NCBI GenBank assembly: GCA_013398295.1
Contig: VZSF01001309.1
Span: 109,433 to 173,432 of the forward strand
Origin: Chionis minor
Taxonomy: Eukaryota > Chordata > Aves > Charadriiformes > Chionididae
DNA: 64,000 nt
Direction: 5' to 3'
Shown here: positions 1 to 13,332 of the stretch, piece after piece
Layout: each line of letters begins with the position of its first letter
Numbering within the stretch: position 1 is the stretch's first letter
Program-made: the position numbers and the translations under genes
Notes under the pieces: model-generated
The model's database searches: none
What the model saw: only the letters and a program-made list of their open reading frames with translations
Told to the model about the DNA's origin: nothing

Positions 1-109
1 TGATGCAAACCTGGCAAGGAGATGCGTAAATTCATGGTAGGTACAGACCTGGGAGTAATGGATGCAGTAGAGTGTGTGTGTGCAGCACACATTTCTTTCT
101 CCTTGGCAG

Positions 110-213
110 CGTAATTGTTTTGCAGATTTCTGGGGGAAATCAAATCAATCTGTAGCTGTGCTGCTAGATGGATATCCTGAAGTTGTCACTCCTTTGGTAT
201 CTGAGCTCTCCCG
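110..213 (+). CDS. Candidate internal coding exon 1 of an unrecognised large gene
   Basis: The acceptor is a pyrimidine-rich run ending in TTGGCAG at 103-109. The donor is CCCG|GTGAGTT at 213/214, a near-consensus 5' splice site. Of the three frames only one is open. It starts in phase 0, gives 34 codons (R-N-C-F-A-D-F-W-G-K at the start, E-V-V-T-P-L-V-S-E-L-S at the end) and leaves two bases (CG). The next candidate exon at 26142 begins with the single base needed to finish this codon as Arg. The peptide is protein-like, with an aromatic/Gly start and a Leu/Val-rich helix after a Gly-Tyr-Pro turn. That would suit a helical-repeat protein, but I do not recognise the family. A second AG at 124-125 could be an alternative acceptor. 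The 5' part of the gene would lie left of the window. This is inferred from splice signals and phase only. Confidence 0.5.
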
Positions 214-3200
214 GTGAGTTGCAAATTGTTCTAGATAAATGGTTGCATTTATTTTCTTCTCATACTGTGTCCAACCACCTGCTTTTTTTGTGTTGCTGTA
301 GGAGCTTGTAAAGTACTCCACACTTCATAGATTTTTGAACTGGAGCCCATAAACATGGCAGAACAAATTTGGAGCTAATTTTACAGTGGCACGGGTTGCC
401 AGAAAGGCCCGTTAATTAAAGAAATCTTTATTCTGTCATTTACAATAATACTGATTAAAGGTTTCTCCTTCTAGACCTTTCAGATACATACTGTGTATGA
501 GCTTGCGTGGTATAAAATAGAGCTAAGAAAAAGACTTGATTTTTTTCCTAAGGGAAGAGAAGGTATGCTTTTCACCTGTTGAAAGATGTTCTGAGCTAAG
601 ATCCATACTCAAACTTGGCAACTTTAATGATGGCAGTGAAGCAGGAGCCACAGCCCTGCACGCACTGGTGTTTATCCCAGAGAGTCAAACTACTCATTCC
701 CTGTTGCCTCACAGTGTTGTTTTCCAGGTGAAATGAAATTTGGAACATTACGACATTAATAACGTACATTAAGTGAACCAAAGACTGTTGGGCTATAAAT
801 CAGTAGGTAACAAGGCATGCACATACATTATTTTTATACTAATAGTAAGGCTTTTCTCTATGATTTATGTACTAGAGAGTTTATTACTTCTTTAAACATG
901 AAAACTGGGACGGTTTCAAGTGAGGATTTGATCCTGCTGTTCCAAACCAATTGTAATTATCGGTTTCAGTGCAGGATTATGTAAATAGGATTGCAGAAAT
1001 AAACCTTAGAAAACCAGGTTTGAAATATTTGTTGCCTGCCTCCAAGCTGACCGTTGGCCATGGCTACAAATGATTAGTAGATGTTTTCTTGCATATGTAG
1101 TGGCAGAAAGGAGACTTTTCTCCGGGCTGTCCGGGCTCTGGAGTGACCTTTTGTTGTGCAGTGTTTGACTTCGTGCTTCTTGTTGCCATTTCCCTCTATT
1201 CACAACGAAAAGGGTCTCCTCAAAGTCTGCTAAAGAGTCAGCCGCGTGGCTTTCCTTCCAGCCATATCCCATTTTGCAGCCAGGGAAGGCAGCTAGCTGC
1301 CACGTGCGGAACCAGCTGGGAAGAGGTTCTTGAAGGATGTGCCGCTCCAGCAAAGGACTGCTGCAAAAATAAAGGCCTTTTGCAAAGGCCAGGAGGTCAA
1401 TGTAAAGACTGACTTGAGAGAAAACAGAATCTAAACCAAGCCAAAATAAACAGTGTAATCAGAGAAAAGTAAATTGGAATTTTTCGGTAAGGGTTACAGT
1501 TTCAGTAAGATCAGGCACGTCTAGCAACATGTAACAGAAAGGGGATTTTATTATATTTCAAACATAATCTCTATTAAAATCTACTAAAATTTGTTTAAAA
1601 TCTTAGGTATTACACTTTCACCATTGTTCTTACTCCCTTTCTACATAGACTTTTTCATCCAATTACTATTACAAGACAGTTTGCTATTCTCTGTTCAGAA
1701 TAAACAATCGCCATGCAGAAGACTGAGAAAGTTCAAATATAAACATGAGATAGATTTCAAAGGGTTGCACATGTGTTTATTTTGAGCAGTTGGGAATTTA
1801 GGACTTGACAATCATTTAATTATTTTTTAATGTTTGACATCCTTACTCTCTACTTTCTTCCAGTAAACCTCATTAGGGTATTTTTTTTTGTTTCAGTTCA
1901 TAAGCTTCATGTGTACGTAGACATTAATGTCTATTATGTCTATTAAATGCCCAATGCTGTCTAATACTGGAAAGAGATCATTAAGTGAGATAAAGTGGGT
2001 GGGTGAATGCCCATGGATTTCGTGGGCTTTTGAGACTAAGTAATAGGGAAGACAGTGAGTGTTGGAATATGACTCTTGTGCGGCTCCTGTGCTAACTGGA
2101 ACGGGTGGCATTGCATTTGTTCAACTGAATTAATACAGAACACTAAAAATACCCTTCTCTTTGTTGAACTCAATGATTATGTTCCTTATCTGGCATCTAT
2201 ACCAGACTTAGCCTATGTATTTAGATCAACAATGAGGGCAATGAAAGATGCAGTTTTTATTTATAGTTAGTTATATTTAATTCTTTGGTGTGAGGATCTC
2301 AGCTCATAATTGAAGTTTATGGATCGCCTTTCACAGAATTGCCCATCACTGCCTCGCCCTGACCTCACTGACATTTTCTTTTACACCACCATCTCCCTGC
2401 TGCATTCACGGGAACGTTTCTTCCCAGTCTGGCTTTCCCCCCTTCCGTAGCCCAGGGAAGCGCTGGGTACCAGTACCTGCACTGAGCTGCAATTATAGCC
2501 ACGTTCATTCAGAGCACGCGCAAGTTAATTAGCTGCGCTACGGAGCAGGACTGACTCTCTTACGCCCCTGTAATGTAGACACAGTTCTTCTGGTAGCTGA
2601 GCACATCCAGACTACCTCGGGAGCACACACGGTGCTAGCTTTTACTGAAGGAGCATAAACTCGTTGCCCTGCTTTGCAGGATGCTTCTCACTTTCACAAA
2701 GTTCAGCCAAACTCCTCCTCATCTTCTGACAGCTCTAGTGCTTCCAAATCAAATCACTTCTTATCTCCTTCCGTTCGTCTAATTCTACTTTTCTCCTTCT
2801 ACTGACACACTCAGTTTGGCAGAGGAGCGCGCTCTGCCAGTTTGCCATCTGGTACTCTCTTCTTGTACGACATCACTTCACTGAAGAGACTTTCCATCGC
2901 GCTGCAGAAACTTGCTTTATCTCTACCCATCTCTTACAGTATTTGTCCACTCATCTCTTAATTACCTTTTACTGTGCTCTCTATCTCTCTTGAGGGCACT
3001 GTTATAGTATTTTTAGGAAAGTGCTGAACATACTATATTTATTTTGTCGTACTGCGCTTTGGTGAAAATCTACGACAGTTTTTCTAAAAACAAAAACCCT
3101 TTACATTCACTAAAAATGTATGTTCTGCTCATCCTTGTAATATGCGAAGATTCCTGCAAAATAACAGTCACAATTGGATGCACGCTCCAATCGCAGCTCC

Positions 3201-4675
3201 GTGCTGAAGAAAATGGTATGTTTTTATATACAGTGACTACATGCAAACACTTACACATTACTTATTTAAGTCCAAAGCTTTTAAAGAAAGTATTGTAATC
3301 AACAGGGTGGTCCTAATTTCATGTCTGTTGTTTCAGCAGCCATGGGATAAAGCTCTGCTGGTAAATATTTACTGTCGAATTACTTTTAGAAATGTATTGT
3401 CAGTCTGAGTTTTTCTTACTCCTTAATGAACACTTAAATAAAAGAAGCATACAGCAGTAACTTCTGCTCTATTACCCTTATGCAATGAATTAAAAAGAAG
3501 AGTATAAACCAGAACAGAAATATCCCTATTATATAGAATTTGCTGGCCCATTACATATAATTTGCTTAAGTCTTTTGAGACTCTCACGGGTCTCACAGCC
3601 ATGACTTCAGTAACCACGTAGCTTAGAAAATACATTATTCTATGTTAGTTTTTATTCACTAGCTAATATGCTTTAACATTTTCTACAAAATGGCTTGTCT
3701 AAACTATTTTTAAAAGAGGTTATATTCTGCTACCAGAAGTCATATTGTCGTGAAAAGCAAGAAATCGGGAGATACATTTTGCATCCTTAACTGCTAATCG
3801 CTTCCTTTCTGCTCTGTGTGGCTGTGCAGCTTCAGTGTCCTATAATGGTGATGAATTTAAAGGAGAGATTATTATCATACATCCATCCACATGAATTCAC
3901 AGGATTCCTAGTGTGAATGAAGAAAGAAAATAGTCAAGCCAAATTCTCCTTGTGTTCTAAGTCTCGAAGATAAAACAAATGCTGCTGAACATAAGGTTTT
4001 AAGGCCAAATCCAAAAAGGGATTTAGCAGGGAGGCAGACTTCAGTCCCTAAATCCAAAACTGCACTACCAAAATATCATCAGCTCAACTGTGGAAGTAAT
4101 GAAAATGTACTGGCCGTCCCCCTTTTACTCAGAAATTTCACTGTTTTTCAGCTTCCTTGTGTGCCCAGCTGCCTCAGCCTGACTGCGAGATGTCTGGCTC
4201 TCCCTGGAAGCCAGAAAGGAAGAGGAACGGCACGTAGATCCTCCGAGCACATCCTCCCACACGCTGGCAGGCCTCAGTCCCCGCAGAATTTGATTGCCGT
4301 AACTCCTTTTTTTTGAATGTTACTGATGGAAGAGATGATTGTGGCTCTGCCTTCTCTATACCCTATAGCCAGGCTTTTAGAGAAGTTCAGCCACGAAGCA
4401 GGTAACCCAGCTTCTTCTTATTTTCATGGAGGTCACCACCGCATTGCCCATGTTCAGGATGAGTGGTCAGAGCAATAGGCTGTAGACCAGACGGGGTGGA
4501 TTGATCCTCTAAAGCTTTTGTTGGAGTTTTACTGCAGTGTGCGAACTAATGCAAGATCTACTGCACCAGAGATTAAAAAAATAATAATAAAAAAAAGAAG
4601 GTGACTGTGGCTTAACCGTTGTCACGTGTGTTCACAACAGTCCTGCAGACTGGACTTTGAACTTCAAGAACTTCT

Positions 4676-4702
4676 TGATGTTAAATGTTTGATGTTAAAT
4701 GC
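4676..4702. repeat. Short tandem duplication, about 13 bp x 2
   Basis: The motif TTGATGTTAAATG occurs twice back to back, separated by at most one T. It looks like a small replication-slippage duplication in unique sequence. No function is implied. Confidence 0.7.
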
Positions 4703-5181
4703 ATCGAGTCCTGCCAGCAAGGGTAGACTCCAGGACTTGCCATTGAAGACATGACGTCGCGGAGTTGTTTTTCTTTCTAATCTTTCTCCCTTTTGTTCCC
4801 ATGACTCCTCTGGTTTTGCTACATGGCCGCACAACGGGCAAGGAAAAGCGGAGCAGGTCCTCTCACCACCAGGTCAGTAGTACAGTGGTTTGGGCACTCC
4901 ATTCTGAAGGGGACTCTGAGCTCCCTCTAGCTTTGAAGGAGACCAACGTCTACATCATATGCAGAGTATCTGATGACTTGGTTATTATCTAAAAGGTGTT
5001 GATTCCTGCTACCTCCCTGAATGGTGTGCCCAGAAGTTGCGTCCATGTTTTAAATTGTCTCTGAGAATCTGCAGGATTTTAAAAAAAGTCCTTGACTCTT
5101 CCTGAAGAGAGCACTGAACATCTCCCCCCTTCACTTGTTACCTGCCAGATACTCCTGCTGAAATCACTGCAACTACTCCTT

Positions 5182-5206
5182 AAGTGTCAACAAGTCAAGT
5201 GTCAAC
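5182..5206. repeat. Interrupted direct repeat of AAGTGTCAAC
   Basis: Two exact copies of AAGTGTCAAC are separated by AAGTC. This is a local slippage-type duplication with no associated gene. Confidence 0.65.
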
Positions 5207-6427
5207 TCACCAAGGAAGAGCAAGTCTCACTATGGTCATATCTGTAAAGCTGTAGTGTCCGTAGGACATCTCCCAGGCTGAGATGTTTGGACAGAATTGT
5301 GCGGTGGGAGATTCAGTGCACGTTGGAAAGCAGGATTTATCCCCATAAAGCAAGGTGTCCTTATCATTACTGGGGGAGGGGAGTGCTAATGTGTGAGAAA
5401 TATCTGATTAATTATCAAAGATGGGTCTGTATTTGGAAAGAAACCATTGCAAGGGTGTATATTTCAAAGAAACTCAGGCTAGGGATTTTTGGTTCTTTTG
5501 GTATTCTCTTTAGTTTCTTAGAGAATTCAATGGGGATTTTTTTTAAAATGCTCTTGCAGTGGTAGTGATTGATTTCCTGTCAAATTTATGGATTGTGCAG
5601 TGGCAGTAGGAAGAGATTCCTCCCGAAGGATGACACATTTGTTATCGGAAATTCGGGGTTTGTTGGACTTCTGTTTAAAGAAGGAACAGAAATTGGGATA
5701 GCTGCTGAGTAACTTCCAAGTGGCAATGTGCTGACCTTTCAACATCTGTATGCCGCGCTTTTTCTCTCTGAGGATCAGGTTATGCCTCTATTACTCACTG
5801 GATGGCAGTTCTTCGTTTCCGTGGCGTGACTTACAAGACAAAGTAGTAGTAAGATGTCAGAGTTTGGAACATAAATGCTTACTTTTAGCAGATCCACATC
5901 ATACATCCCTACTTATATAAACACATTTGCCCCTCCTTCTGCGTTCGCAAAGGCTGCTGTTGCTTTCATTGCATCTAAAGAACTGCCTTTGTAATGCGTG
6001 ATTCCGGTATGGAGTACTCCAGAAAACCATCTTCATATTTTCTATATTGTCATCTTTGGGAAGCAACGTACCCTCGAGTCAAGGTGCTATACTCAGGAGC
6101 AACTTGGCCTTGGCTCTCCGATGCCCTTCTCTGTGCTTGGCAGCAAAAGTTGTTATTTGAACCACACATTAGCAGTTATCCCAGTTTTAGAGATTTTTTC
6201 TTAATTATAAGAACACAGCACAGTAACTTTTGATGAATTTGTACTAAATTGACATCGGTGTCCTAAAAGTTCAGGCCCAATAAAAGTTTTACTTTGTTTA
6301 CATCCCATTAGGAGGAACCTTCATAAAGAATTCCACAGCAAATATTAGCCTAAAATTAAATGTTTTAAGCGATGGGTTTATATTACAGAATTACGGGCTC
6401 AAACTAGCTTCAGTTCAAGGTTGCATC

Positions 6428-6447
6428 TTTTTTTTTTTTTTTTTTTT
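6428..6447. repeat. Poly(T) run of 20
   Basis: An uninterrupted T20 lies in AT-rich DNA. It could mark the poly(A) tail of a minus-strand retrocopy. However, the sequence to its right has no nearby poly(A) signal on the minus strand and no long open frame, so a simple homopolymer is the safer call. Confidence 0.9.
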
Positions 6448-8199
6448 CAAACTTTTAAAAGCATCCCTTCAAGTACAGTCAAATACAAACCCCTGAGGCC
6501 ATGTGGCTGTGCTCGGCACCTGAGCCTGTCTTCTTGAGTTGATTTTGTTACCTTAGGTTTGTGTGCAAGGGCTTGGCAGTCCTTTCCCGCACATCCAGCT
6601 GCAGGACGTTAAAACGCAGTGCAGTGAAAACAGTGGGAATGCTCAGTCCAAGAAGAGAGAAACCAGACAAAGCCAAACCAAAGGAAAATGGAATTAGATA
6701 TTTTGCACTGCGCTGTAAAATGCTTTTGCACCGAGTGACTGATTTGCGTTTTGTCAGGCAGGCAGGCTTTTTCGTGAGCCTGTAACATTTCTGTCCACAA
6801 GAGACAGTGTTTATAACGGCAAAGCTGGATTCCGTCAAGGCTTTGGGACCTTGTCCTGCGGTGAATGAGAGAACGTCCATTGACTTCAGCTGGAACGGGA
6901 TCAAGCCCTTTACACATGCAATGAAACGGGTTTCTAAAGCCTATGAACTTGAGCCCGGTATTTATCATGTCTGTGTGATATTATATGTTGAAATCAGGCA
7001 ACAATTGTATTTTCACATGGCTTTGGCAAGCGACCAGGAGAGGCTTGGGGACTTCAACTGACTTTCTCATGGAGTGAAACTGGAGGAAATATTTTTACAA
7101 CACCCCGTAGGGAGAAACTTGGTAGTTTTCTGCCCCATTGTCTGCCAGCAGCTTTGGAAGGCAGCGGGGTTCTTTGCTGTGGTGCTCGGCTCTACAGAGG
7201 CTCTACTCTCCATTTATTTGTAGTTAATATTTTAACCAGTATTTATGGGTGGAAAGACCCTTCAATTCTTCAACAACAGGATTATAATAAATCTACCAGG
7301 CTGAGCCACTGCTCCTCCATCAGCTTCTGTACTCTGGTGATGAAATGTCCCAGTACATGTGTTAAGAGGTTTTATTGGTAGGGTCATGCGATAGCTTGCT
7401 TTGCACTAGTGAAATGAATTGTAGAGTCTCATTTAAGCTAACTACAAATTTTCTGAGACTGGTCTTGGGTTAATTTAGGCTGGGGATCCAAAATGCTGAA
7501 GACGGAGTGAGAAAACTGATTTTTTTCCCCCCACTATTTGCTTGATGTTAAATGTGCCATTAAAATGGTGACTTAGAAGATGGACCTAATGGACTGTAAT
7601 AATATATAATCCATCCCCACGAGATAATCTCTGTATTTACAGGATTGTCATAGTCATATGCAAGTCATCCACTGAGATCACTGTAATCAAGCTAATGTAA
7701 GTATTTCTTTTAATTTCAAAATGCACAGTTCGGCTTTGTCTCCCTTTCCTTTGGCCAAATGTTGAGACATTTACTTAGCATCTGGAAGATAATTTATTCC
7801 GATAGAGTTTATCATTAAACCCCTTTCTTGTTTGTTTGGATGTTATCTTCTGCGTGATTGATAAGGCATTCAAAATCTATGCAGAGTATATATTGAAATA
7901 AGGTGCATTTTAATATGTCGGCAGCCAGTTCAGTGCTGGCCTCTGTGTAAACATTTGCAAGCTTTGAGGTGCCGTCTGTGCGGAGCCTGAGAGAGGCTTG
8001 AGCCAGCTTCTGGGACAAACGATGACATTCCTTAAGTTTTTTGAACTTACATTGTTTTGTGTCGTTGCCTCCGAGTTTTGCAAGAGCAGCAGAGGAAGGG
8101 AAAGTGTGGGAACACGAGCAACAATGGTTGGCTGCATAATTCCAAAATGCCCGTAGGCAAATTCTCTTAATTAAAAGAAATAGGAAACTCTGTGGGTCT

Positions 8200-9010
8200 C
8201 TGCTTCCATGGGAGTTTCAGTGTGTGGGGGGCAGGCGGTTTGGTGCAGCCTGCGTGGATGTTGTGCTGTTCGCGGGGATGCTTGGAGGTTGGCCGTTGGC
8301 CAGGATGCCTTTGATTTCCCCATGCCGGCTTGCAGCCGCGGCACAGCCTCGGCTCCGGCTCTGGCTTGTGTCCTGCCTTCCCTGCTTGTCCGTATGGGTC
8401 GGAGGGAGTGTGGGGCTGAGTCCTATGTGGGGCAGCACGTGTCCCATGCGGGGCTGTGTCCCACACAGGTGCTCTGCCCCACCGCATTTTCTGCAGCCCT
8501 CCCAGAGTCCCCTGCCCTTTGAGATGGAGTTTTTCAGCCATGCCTCCAGTTTCTCGAGGCTGCCCGAGAGCAGGGAACCCTCTGCTGTGTCTGTCTTCCT
8601 ACTAGCAAGGGGCTTATCTCAGGCTTATCTGTTTTAACTGTGAGATGAAGATCTTCGGCAGACCTGGAGTGGGGTGGCGGTGGGATGTAGGTGCGTGTCT
8701 GGGCTGCCCTGAGCTCAGGGCAGTTGCTGCCGTGGCTCTGGGAACCCACAACTCGTTTGTCCTCTTTTGGGACCTCACCTGGAATCAGGGTGCTGGGGTG
8801 GGAGGCATTCTGCCCTCTCCGCTCCCCTCCTGCAGCTCCTCCAGGCACCAGAAGCTCCAGGGAAGGTATTTTTATAGACTACATTGTCAACGTGCTCCTA
8901 AAATTTGGCTATCCCTTTCCTGCCATATGTCCCTGGCAACTTCCTTCAGCTGAAGCAAGCCCCCCTGACAGCCAGCACAGAAGCTGTCAATCACGTCCAC
9001 ATCCATCCCA
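8200..9010. other. GC-rich patch without a recognisable gene
   Basis: This block is clearly richer in G and C than its flanks. Overlapping open frames on both strands follow from that composition, since few stops occur. Around 8405-8470 it holds loose repeats of a unit containing GTGGGGC and TGTCCCA. CpGs are present but scattered, so it is not a classic island. No codon pattern, splice pair or protein family is evident. It may be an intronic regulatory patch or simply a local GC peak. Confidence 0.35.
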
Positions 9011-9449
9011 TCACTTGACAGCCCCTGGGGACCACCTGCTCGTAGGCATGACTTCTTTCCCTCATCCCCCCGCTCGGTACGTCTGCCATTTTCCACCTCA
9101 AAGCTGTCCCTGATCAAACACCTGCTATTTCCTGGATTCATAACTACTGACACATTTCTATACTATTTCCTATGTCACCTTCACCTAGAAAGAGAACTAA
9201 AATACAAGCACCGCCTGGCAATGGTAATAGTGGACACAAAGTCCACTGCTCAAGTAATGTGTAGTTCTTCTCGTTCTTACCGGCGTAACCTGTGTGAGGG
9301 TTGAGTTGCAAGCCGTGTGGTTTCTCGTGCCTCTTACTCCTTTTGAAGGCACTTACAGCTCATATCTGAAATTAGATTTTAAATTTTGTGGCATCCTGTG
9401 TGTTTGCGAGCTCCCATAGTTTGTACAAGGATCTGGCTGTTCCTCATAG

Positions 9450-9543
9450 TCCTCATAGAGTTATTGTAAAGAACTGCAAAACTTTAGATGTAAAAAGACC
9501 AGGAAAATGATAAATGTTACTGCAACTTATTGTTATTACTATT
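9450..9543 (+). repeat. Possible MIR-type ancient SINE tail
   Basis: The order CCTCATAGAGTTATTGTAAAG, then an ACTTTAGA-like motif, then ATAAATGTTAC, then TTATTGTTATTACTATT, parallels the 3' half of the amniote MIR/CORE-SINE consensus: 'cctcatagggttgttgtgagg', 'aaagcgcttag', 'aataaatg' and an ATT-rich tail. Identity by eye is low and gapped. Known: MIR relics persist in bird genomes. Inferred: this is one of them. Confidence 0.25.
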
Positions 9544-12500
9544 GATATTTTAATTAATACTGAATTTATTGGTTGTGTTTGGCTTGTCTGTATTTCAGTG
9601 CCTGAGTCACTGGTTTCACTGAGATCAAAGAATGGCTGCTTCTGTCTTTAAAGAAAAATGGTTGGTTTCAGGGATGGTTTCAGAGACGAAGTTTCCCTTG
9701 GGTGGCAAGAGCTGGACCAACAACTCTATTTTGTGTTGTGTTAAACAAGTAAACAGCAGTCAAAAATTGCCAAACATCAAGCAGCTTTGCTACAATGCAA
9801 CGCTAAAATATGTATTGCTGGGAACGTGGAACGGGACATCACCCTTAAATTATTGTTCTGTTGTGTTTGAGTGCCTTCACCAGGGTCACACAGAATGCGA
9901 TATATGGATATGGTTTAAAGGACTTAAGTGGCTTGTGGAGGGGGTCAGACAAGTGTTAGAGCTGCTGGAGGGAAGCAGCGGGGACACGCAGCTGGGGTAA
10001 GAGGAGGGGAGCAGGACTGTCCCTGGTGGGCCCGCTCCTAGATCAGATAAGACATCTAGAAAACCTCTTTTGAAGAAAGAAAATAGTAGGCTTTTGGGTT
10101 AGTACCAAAAGATCCAAAATGCATTTTGGATCTAGTCCACAGAATACCATCTTGCAGTAATCTTACTGAAATTAACAATTGCAGATTTTTCTTCGTATGG
10201 GTAAGTACCTCACTCTGATTATGAGAACAGAATCTGGATTGCAAGTGTTGTATAGGGAAAATGTGGAATTTGCACATGGGAAAAGTCTATAGCATCCTTG
10301 AAAACCTCATGAAGATTGAAAACACCTTCACTGAGATTTCTTTATTTACTAGCAATCTTAATTTATTAGCAGGTTTCATATATCAATAGATATACTCTAG
10401 TATATTTGTCTTTTCAGGTTATCAATAATCTTTATTCTGTCTATTCTGACTTTGTTCTCTCTATTCATTAATATGCCTTTTCCACTTCCATTCAGACATG
10501 ACCTTGTGGTTTCTTTTTCAGGCATTGTGTTCTGCTGCAGCTGTTGGTTTTTTTACTTTCTTTTGTGGGTAACTTAAATCTTTCTGGGAAGAAGTGCAAA
10601 TTATTGAAGATATTTCAACTTGACTTTCAAGTCTGATTGGGAAACACTATTTGGATTTACTGTTAAATGGAGAAATGTCTGATGCAATTTGGAAGTCTTA
10701 AATCTTTAGTTTCTAATTAGGATCGCTTTTTTTTGCGCTATAATATATATTCCTTGGAATTGTTTATAATTGTTTTCCTGATCAGAGGTCAGATGAAAAT
10801 GAAACTACCTTATCAGAAGCAACTACAGTATAACTAAGTACAAATTTGCACCTTTTTGAGGAACATAAACTTGATTAATTCTTGAAAACAAAAAAATATA
10901 GAAGAAAATGTAACATGGGTTTAAGGAGAAATTTAAAAGACTATAAGAATTATATCTAGAACTAAAGGGCATGAGTGTTAATGGTTACTTAGGAACAAAG
11001 GTATCTCCTTTCTTTTTCCCAATCATATTTTTGATCATTTTATACCGTAACAATAAAACTTCTCTAGCACATTTTGTTCAAGTTTTTAAAGGTCACCACG
11101 TTTACACTCTAAGTAAATCAAGATGCAGAGAATGACGTACCCTAGCCAAATATTTTTACCAGTATAAAAAAAGCATGCAAACTCTACTCTTTTCTCTCTT
11201 ATTTTAATGATAGAATTATTATTATTTTTTTTAATGGTGCAAGGTAGGTGAACCTCAGCAGTCCACCACAGAGCTGTAGTTTTCTTCTCCTAAGTCCCTC
11301 TGAGCAAGGTATGACTGCAGCCCTGAGTCGGTGGCTGCGGTATTTCCCTGACGTTGTGGTCTCCCATGTGATGCTCTGCCATTTCCCTCTCCTTTGGCGT
11401 GGTGAACCCGTGCTCCCATGCCCTGCACATCCCTCCTTATCTCCTTAGCCTGGGGGCGCGCGGCCGCCTGGCTCCTTGGGACGGCTTTCAGGATCTGCTG
11501 GAGTCGCTCTGGGCCGTGGCAAGATTAGGCACGGTTTGTCATGAGCTCTCGCTGGTGCCACGATTCATCCCTCTGAGAAGCGGGGAAAGACGGCTCCGCA
11601 TGACTTAGGATGCCCAATTTAAAATTTTTAATAGTAAGGCCACCGCTATCTTGAAACGTATAAAAATGGCCTTATTGTAACTCACTTGAGCTGCTTCTGT
11701 GTCACGTAGTCCTTGCGCATTACCAGTGAATCCCTTGCCCCAGTAAAGTTAGTGCTTTGCCATTTACTTCAGTAGGGCCACAGTTTTGTCTTGGTTTTGC
11801 CTGTTTTTTATCTTTCCTGACCTACTTTTCCCTCTGTAGACCCAGTACGTATGAAGGAGAGCAGAGTTAGAACTCAGTTCTGACTCAGGCAGCCAGAATT
11901 AAAAATTAGCTGTAAAATCTGGCTGCCAAATCTTTGTTGTTTAGTAATGCGTGACTTGGAAAGAATCCAGAACCGGAGTAAGTTTGCACGGCTCATATTT
12001 AAAAAAAAAAAACAACCAACCACCAACCCTCTACTTCGTTACTTATAGAGTGATTTGATTTCAACTGGAAATTACCAAGATGCCATAAATATGAGGAGTT
12101 GCAGCACAAACTTTTCAGAGAGCCACTTTTCAGAGGAGAGCTGCTCTTAAGGGAAACTTGATATTATAGCAGCAGAAACCGGTTTAGATTTATATTTAGT
12201 GACTTACATACTTACTCAGTGATTAGACTCTTTTCCATTTTCTGGCATGGGTGAAATGGTATGTTAAGACAGGATATAATCCTTTCACACTCTGCAGGCA
12301 ATGTCACAGTATGATGTTGGCACCGTGTTAGGCTTCCTTAACCCTAGAACATGTTGCGTATTCACTCTTGGCAGTATTTTAGAGGCTACAGGCAGTAACC
12401 CAGAAGTAATCTTATTACCTATAACCAACTGTATCTACATGGAATGGGGTGCTGACTACTGAGCGGAACACAGTTACAGTCATTTGAGATTCAATTAAAA

Positions 12501-13214
12501 ACTGTTGGTTCAGTCATTTTCAAGAGTTTGAAGCAGATTTCCTCAGCCTCCTCTTGGAACTGACAGTTTCATTGAGAATTTTCTGAAATAGCAAACATAA
12601 ACTGCTGGTGTTCCTTCAACACACAAATTGCATTTTAAATGCATTTTGCAACATGTTTTGTAGACAAATGTGAACAATACTTTTCTTTATCTGAATAGTG
12701 TTTGCTGTTTGGAATTCTTATTTCTACCAACTTGGTCAAAAGGCTTTTATTTTGGAGAAAAAATACTGCTTACACTAGTATTTCTTTACTATGAGATATT
12801 TCTGCAAATTTATATCCCTTTCCTCTTGCACAGCGCAGCTCACCCAGGACCACTCTATACACACGCACACAAATAACTTGGAGGGAGAGACAGGAATCAA
12901 ATCTTGTAGCAGAAAAATAGCCTTCTCCTGCTAAAAAAAAAATCCCTGGAAAACTGAAGGGCTTTATTAACAATAGCCACTGGAACAAAATAGACAAATT
13001 TTCTAGAAAAGAGGTGGAGCTTATGTTCTGGTACTATTCCATTCTAAAATCCTTATAAGATTGATAAATAACTGAGAAGCCAGCTGTAAATGTGGCTGGT
13101 GGACCTTGATGCTATTGACTTACATTGTACAGCTACTGTGCAAGACTGACGGTAAGAAATAAACTGTGTATATATGCATAAACAAATGCATGTAAGTGTT
13201 ATAAGGGTATATAG
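9544..13214. other. Non-coding intronic-looking stretch
   Basis: The sequence is AT-rich. A 122-codon plus-strand frame at 9632-10000 has no recognisable motif and no matching splice frame. A short A12 run occurs at 12001-12012. Nothing else is supportable. Confidence 0.45.
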
Positions 13215-13293
13215 TCATAGAATCATAGACTCATAGAATGCTTTAGGTTGGAAGGGACATTAAAGACCATCCAGTTCCAACCCCCCCTGCCCC
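13215..13293 (-). mobile_element. CR1 LINE, 3' terminal fragment (about 79 bp)
   Basis: Read on the minus strand this is the last part of a CR1 retrotransposon. It has the repeated (ATTCTATGA)-type terminus at 13215-13240, then the reverse complement of GGTTGGAAGGGACATTAAAG and the C-run 'CCAACCCCCCCTGCC'. It breaks off after about 79 bp and joins the 39-bp segment at 13294-13332 and a second CR1. CR1 copies are normally 5'-truncated, which fits. It is non-coding. Confidence 0.9.
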
Positions 13294-13332
13294 GTGCTTG
13301 CAACCGCAGAGTCTTGGGCTTGGATACCTTTT
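13294..13332 (-). repeat. 39-bp segment shared with the CR1 at 22.9 kb (extended CR1 3' tail)
   Basis: This segment begins GTGCTTGCAAC and ends GGATACCTTTTA. It lies between the two CR1 pieces and is directly 3' of the larger CR1 on the minus strand. Its reverse complement recurs just beyond the CR1 end at 23225-23263 with about four mismatches. Standard CR1 ends stop at the ATTCTATG repeats, so the tail is extra. A 3' transduction or an extended CR1 subfamily would explain it. Confidence 0.7.

Larger units (their letters stand above)
214..8160. other. Non-coding stretch, probably first part of a long intron
   Basis: I see no convincing gene here. Open frames are short (under 120 codons), overlap on both strands and lack paired splice signals with open phase. 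The sequence is AT-rich and unique-looking. Small features include an A/AAT-rich patch near 4575-4597, two short tandem duplications (4676-4702 and 5182-5206) and a 20-base T run at 6428-6447. I found no CR1 or other recognisable transposon. Confidence 0.5.

Noticed and set aside
6428..6447. Poly(T), taken as a possible minus-strand retrocopy tail
   Set aside because: There is no nearby poly(A) signal on the minus strand and no gene-like sequence beside it.
8167..9153. Several overlapping open frames of 76-140 codons on both strands
   Set aside because: They coincide with a GC-rich patch where stops are scarce in every frame. None shows a protein motif or matched splice pair.
10173..10199. 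Strong-looking donor GTAAGT at about 10200 with upstream AGs
   Set aside because: The only open exon would be very short and does not match the phase required by exons 110-213 or 26142-26239.
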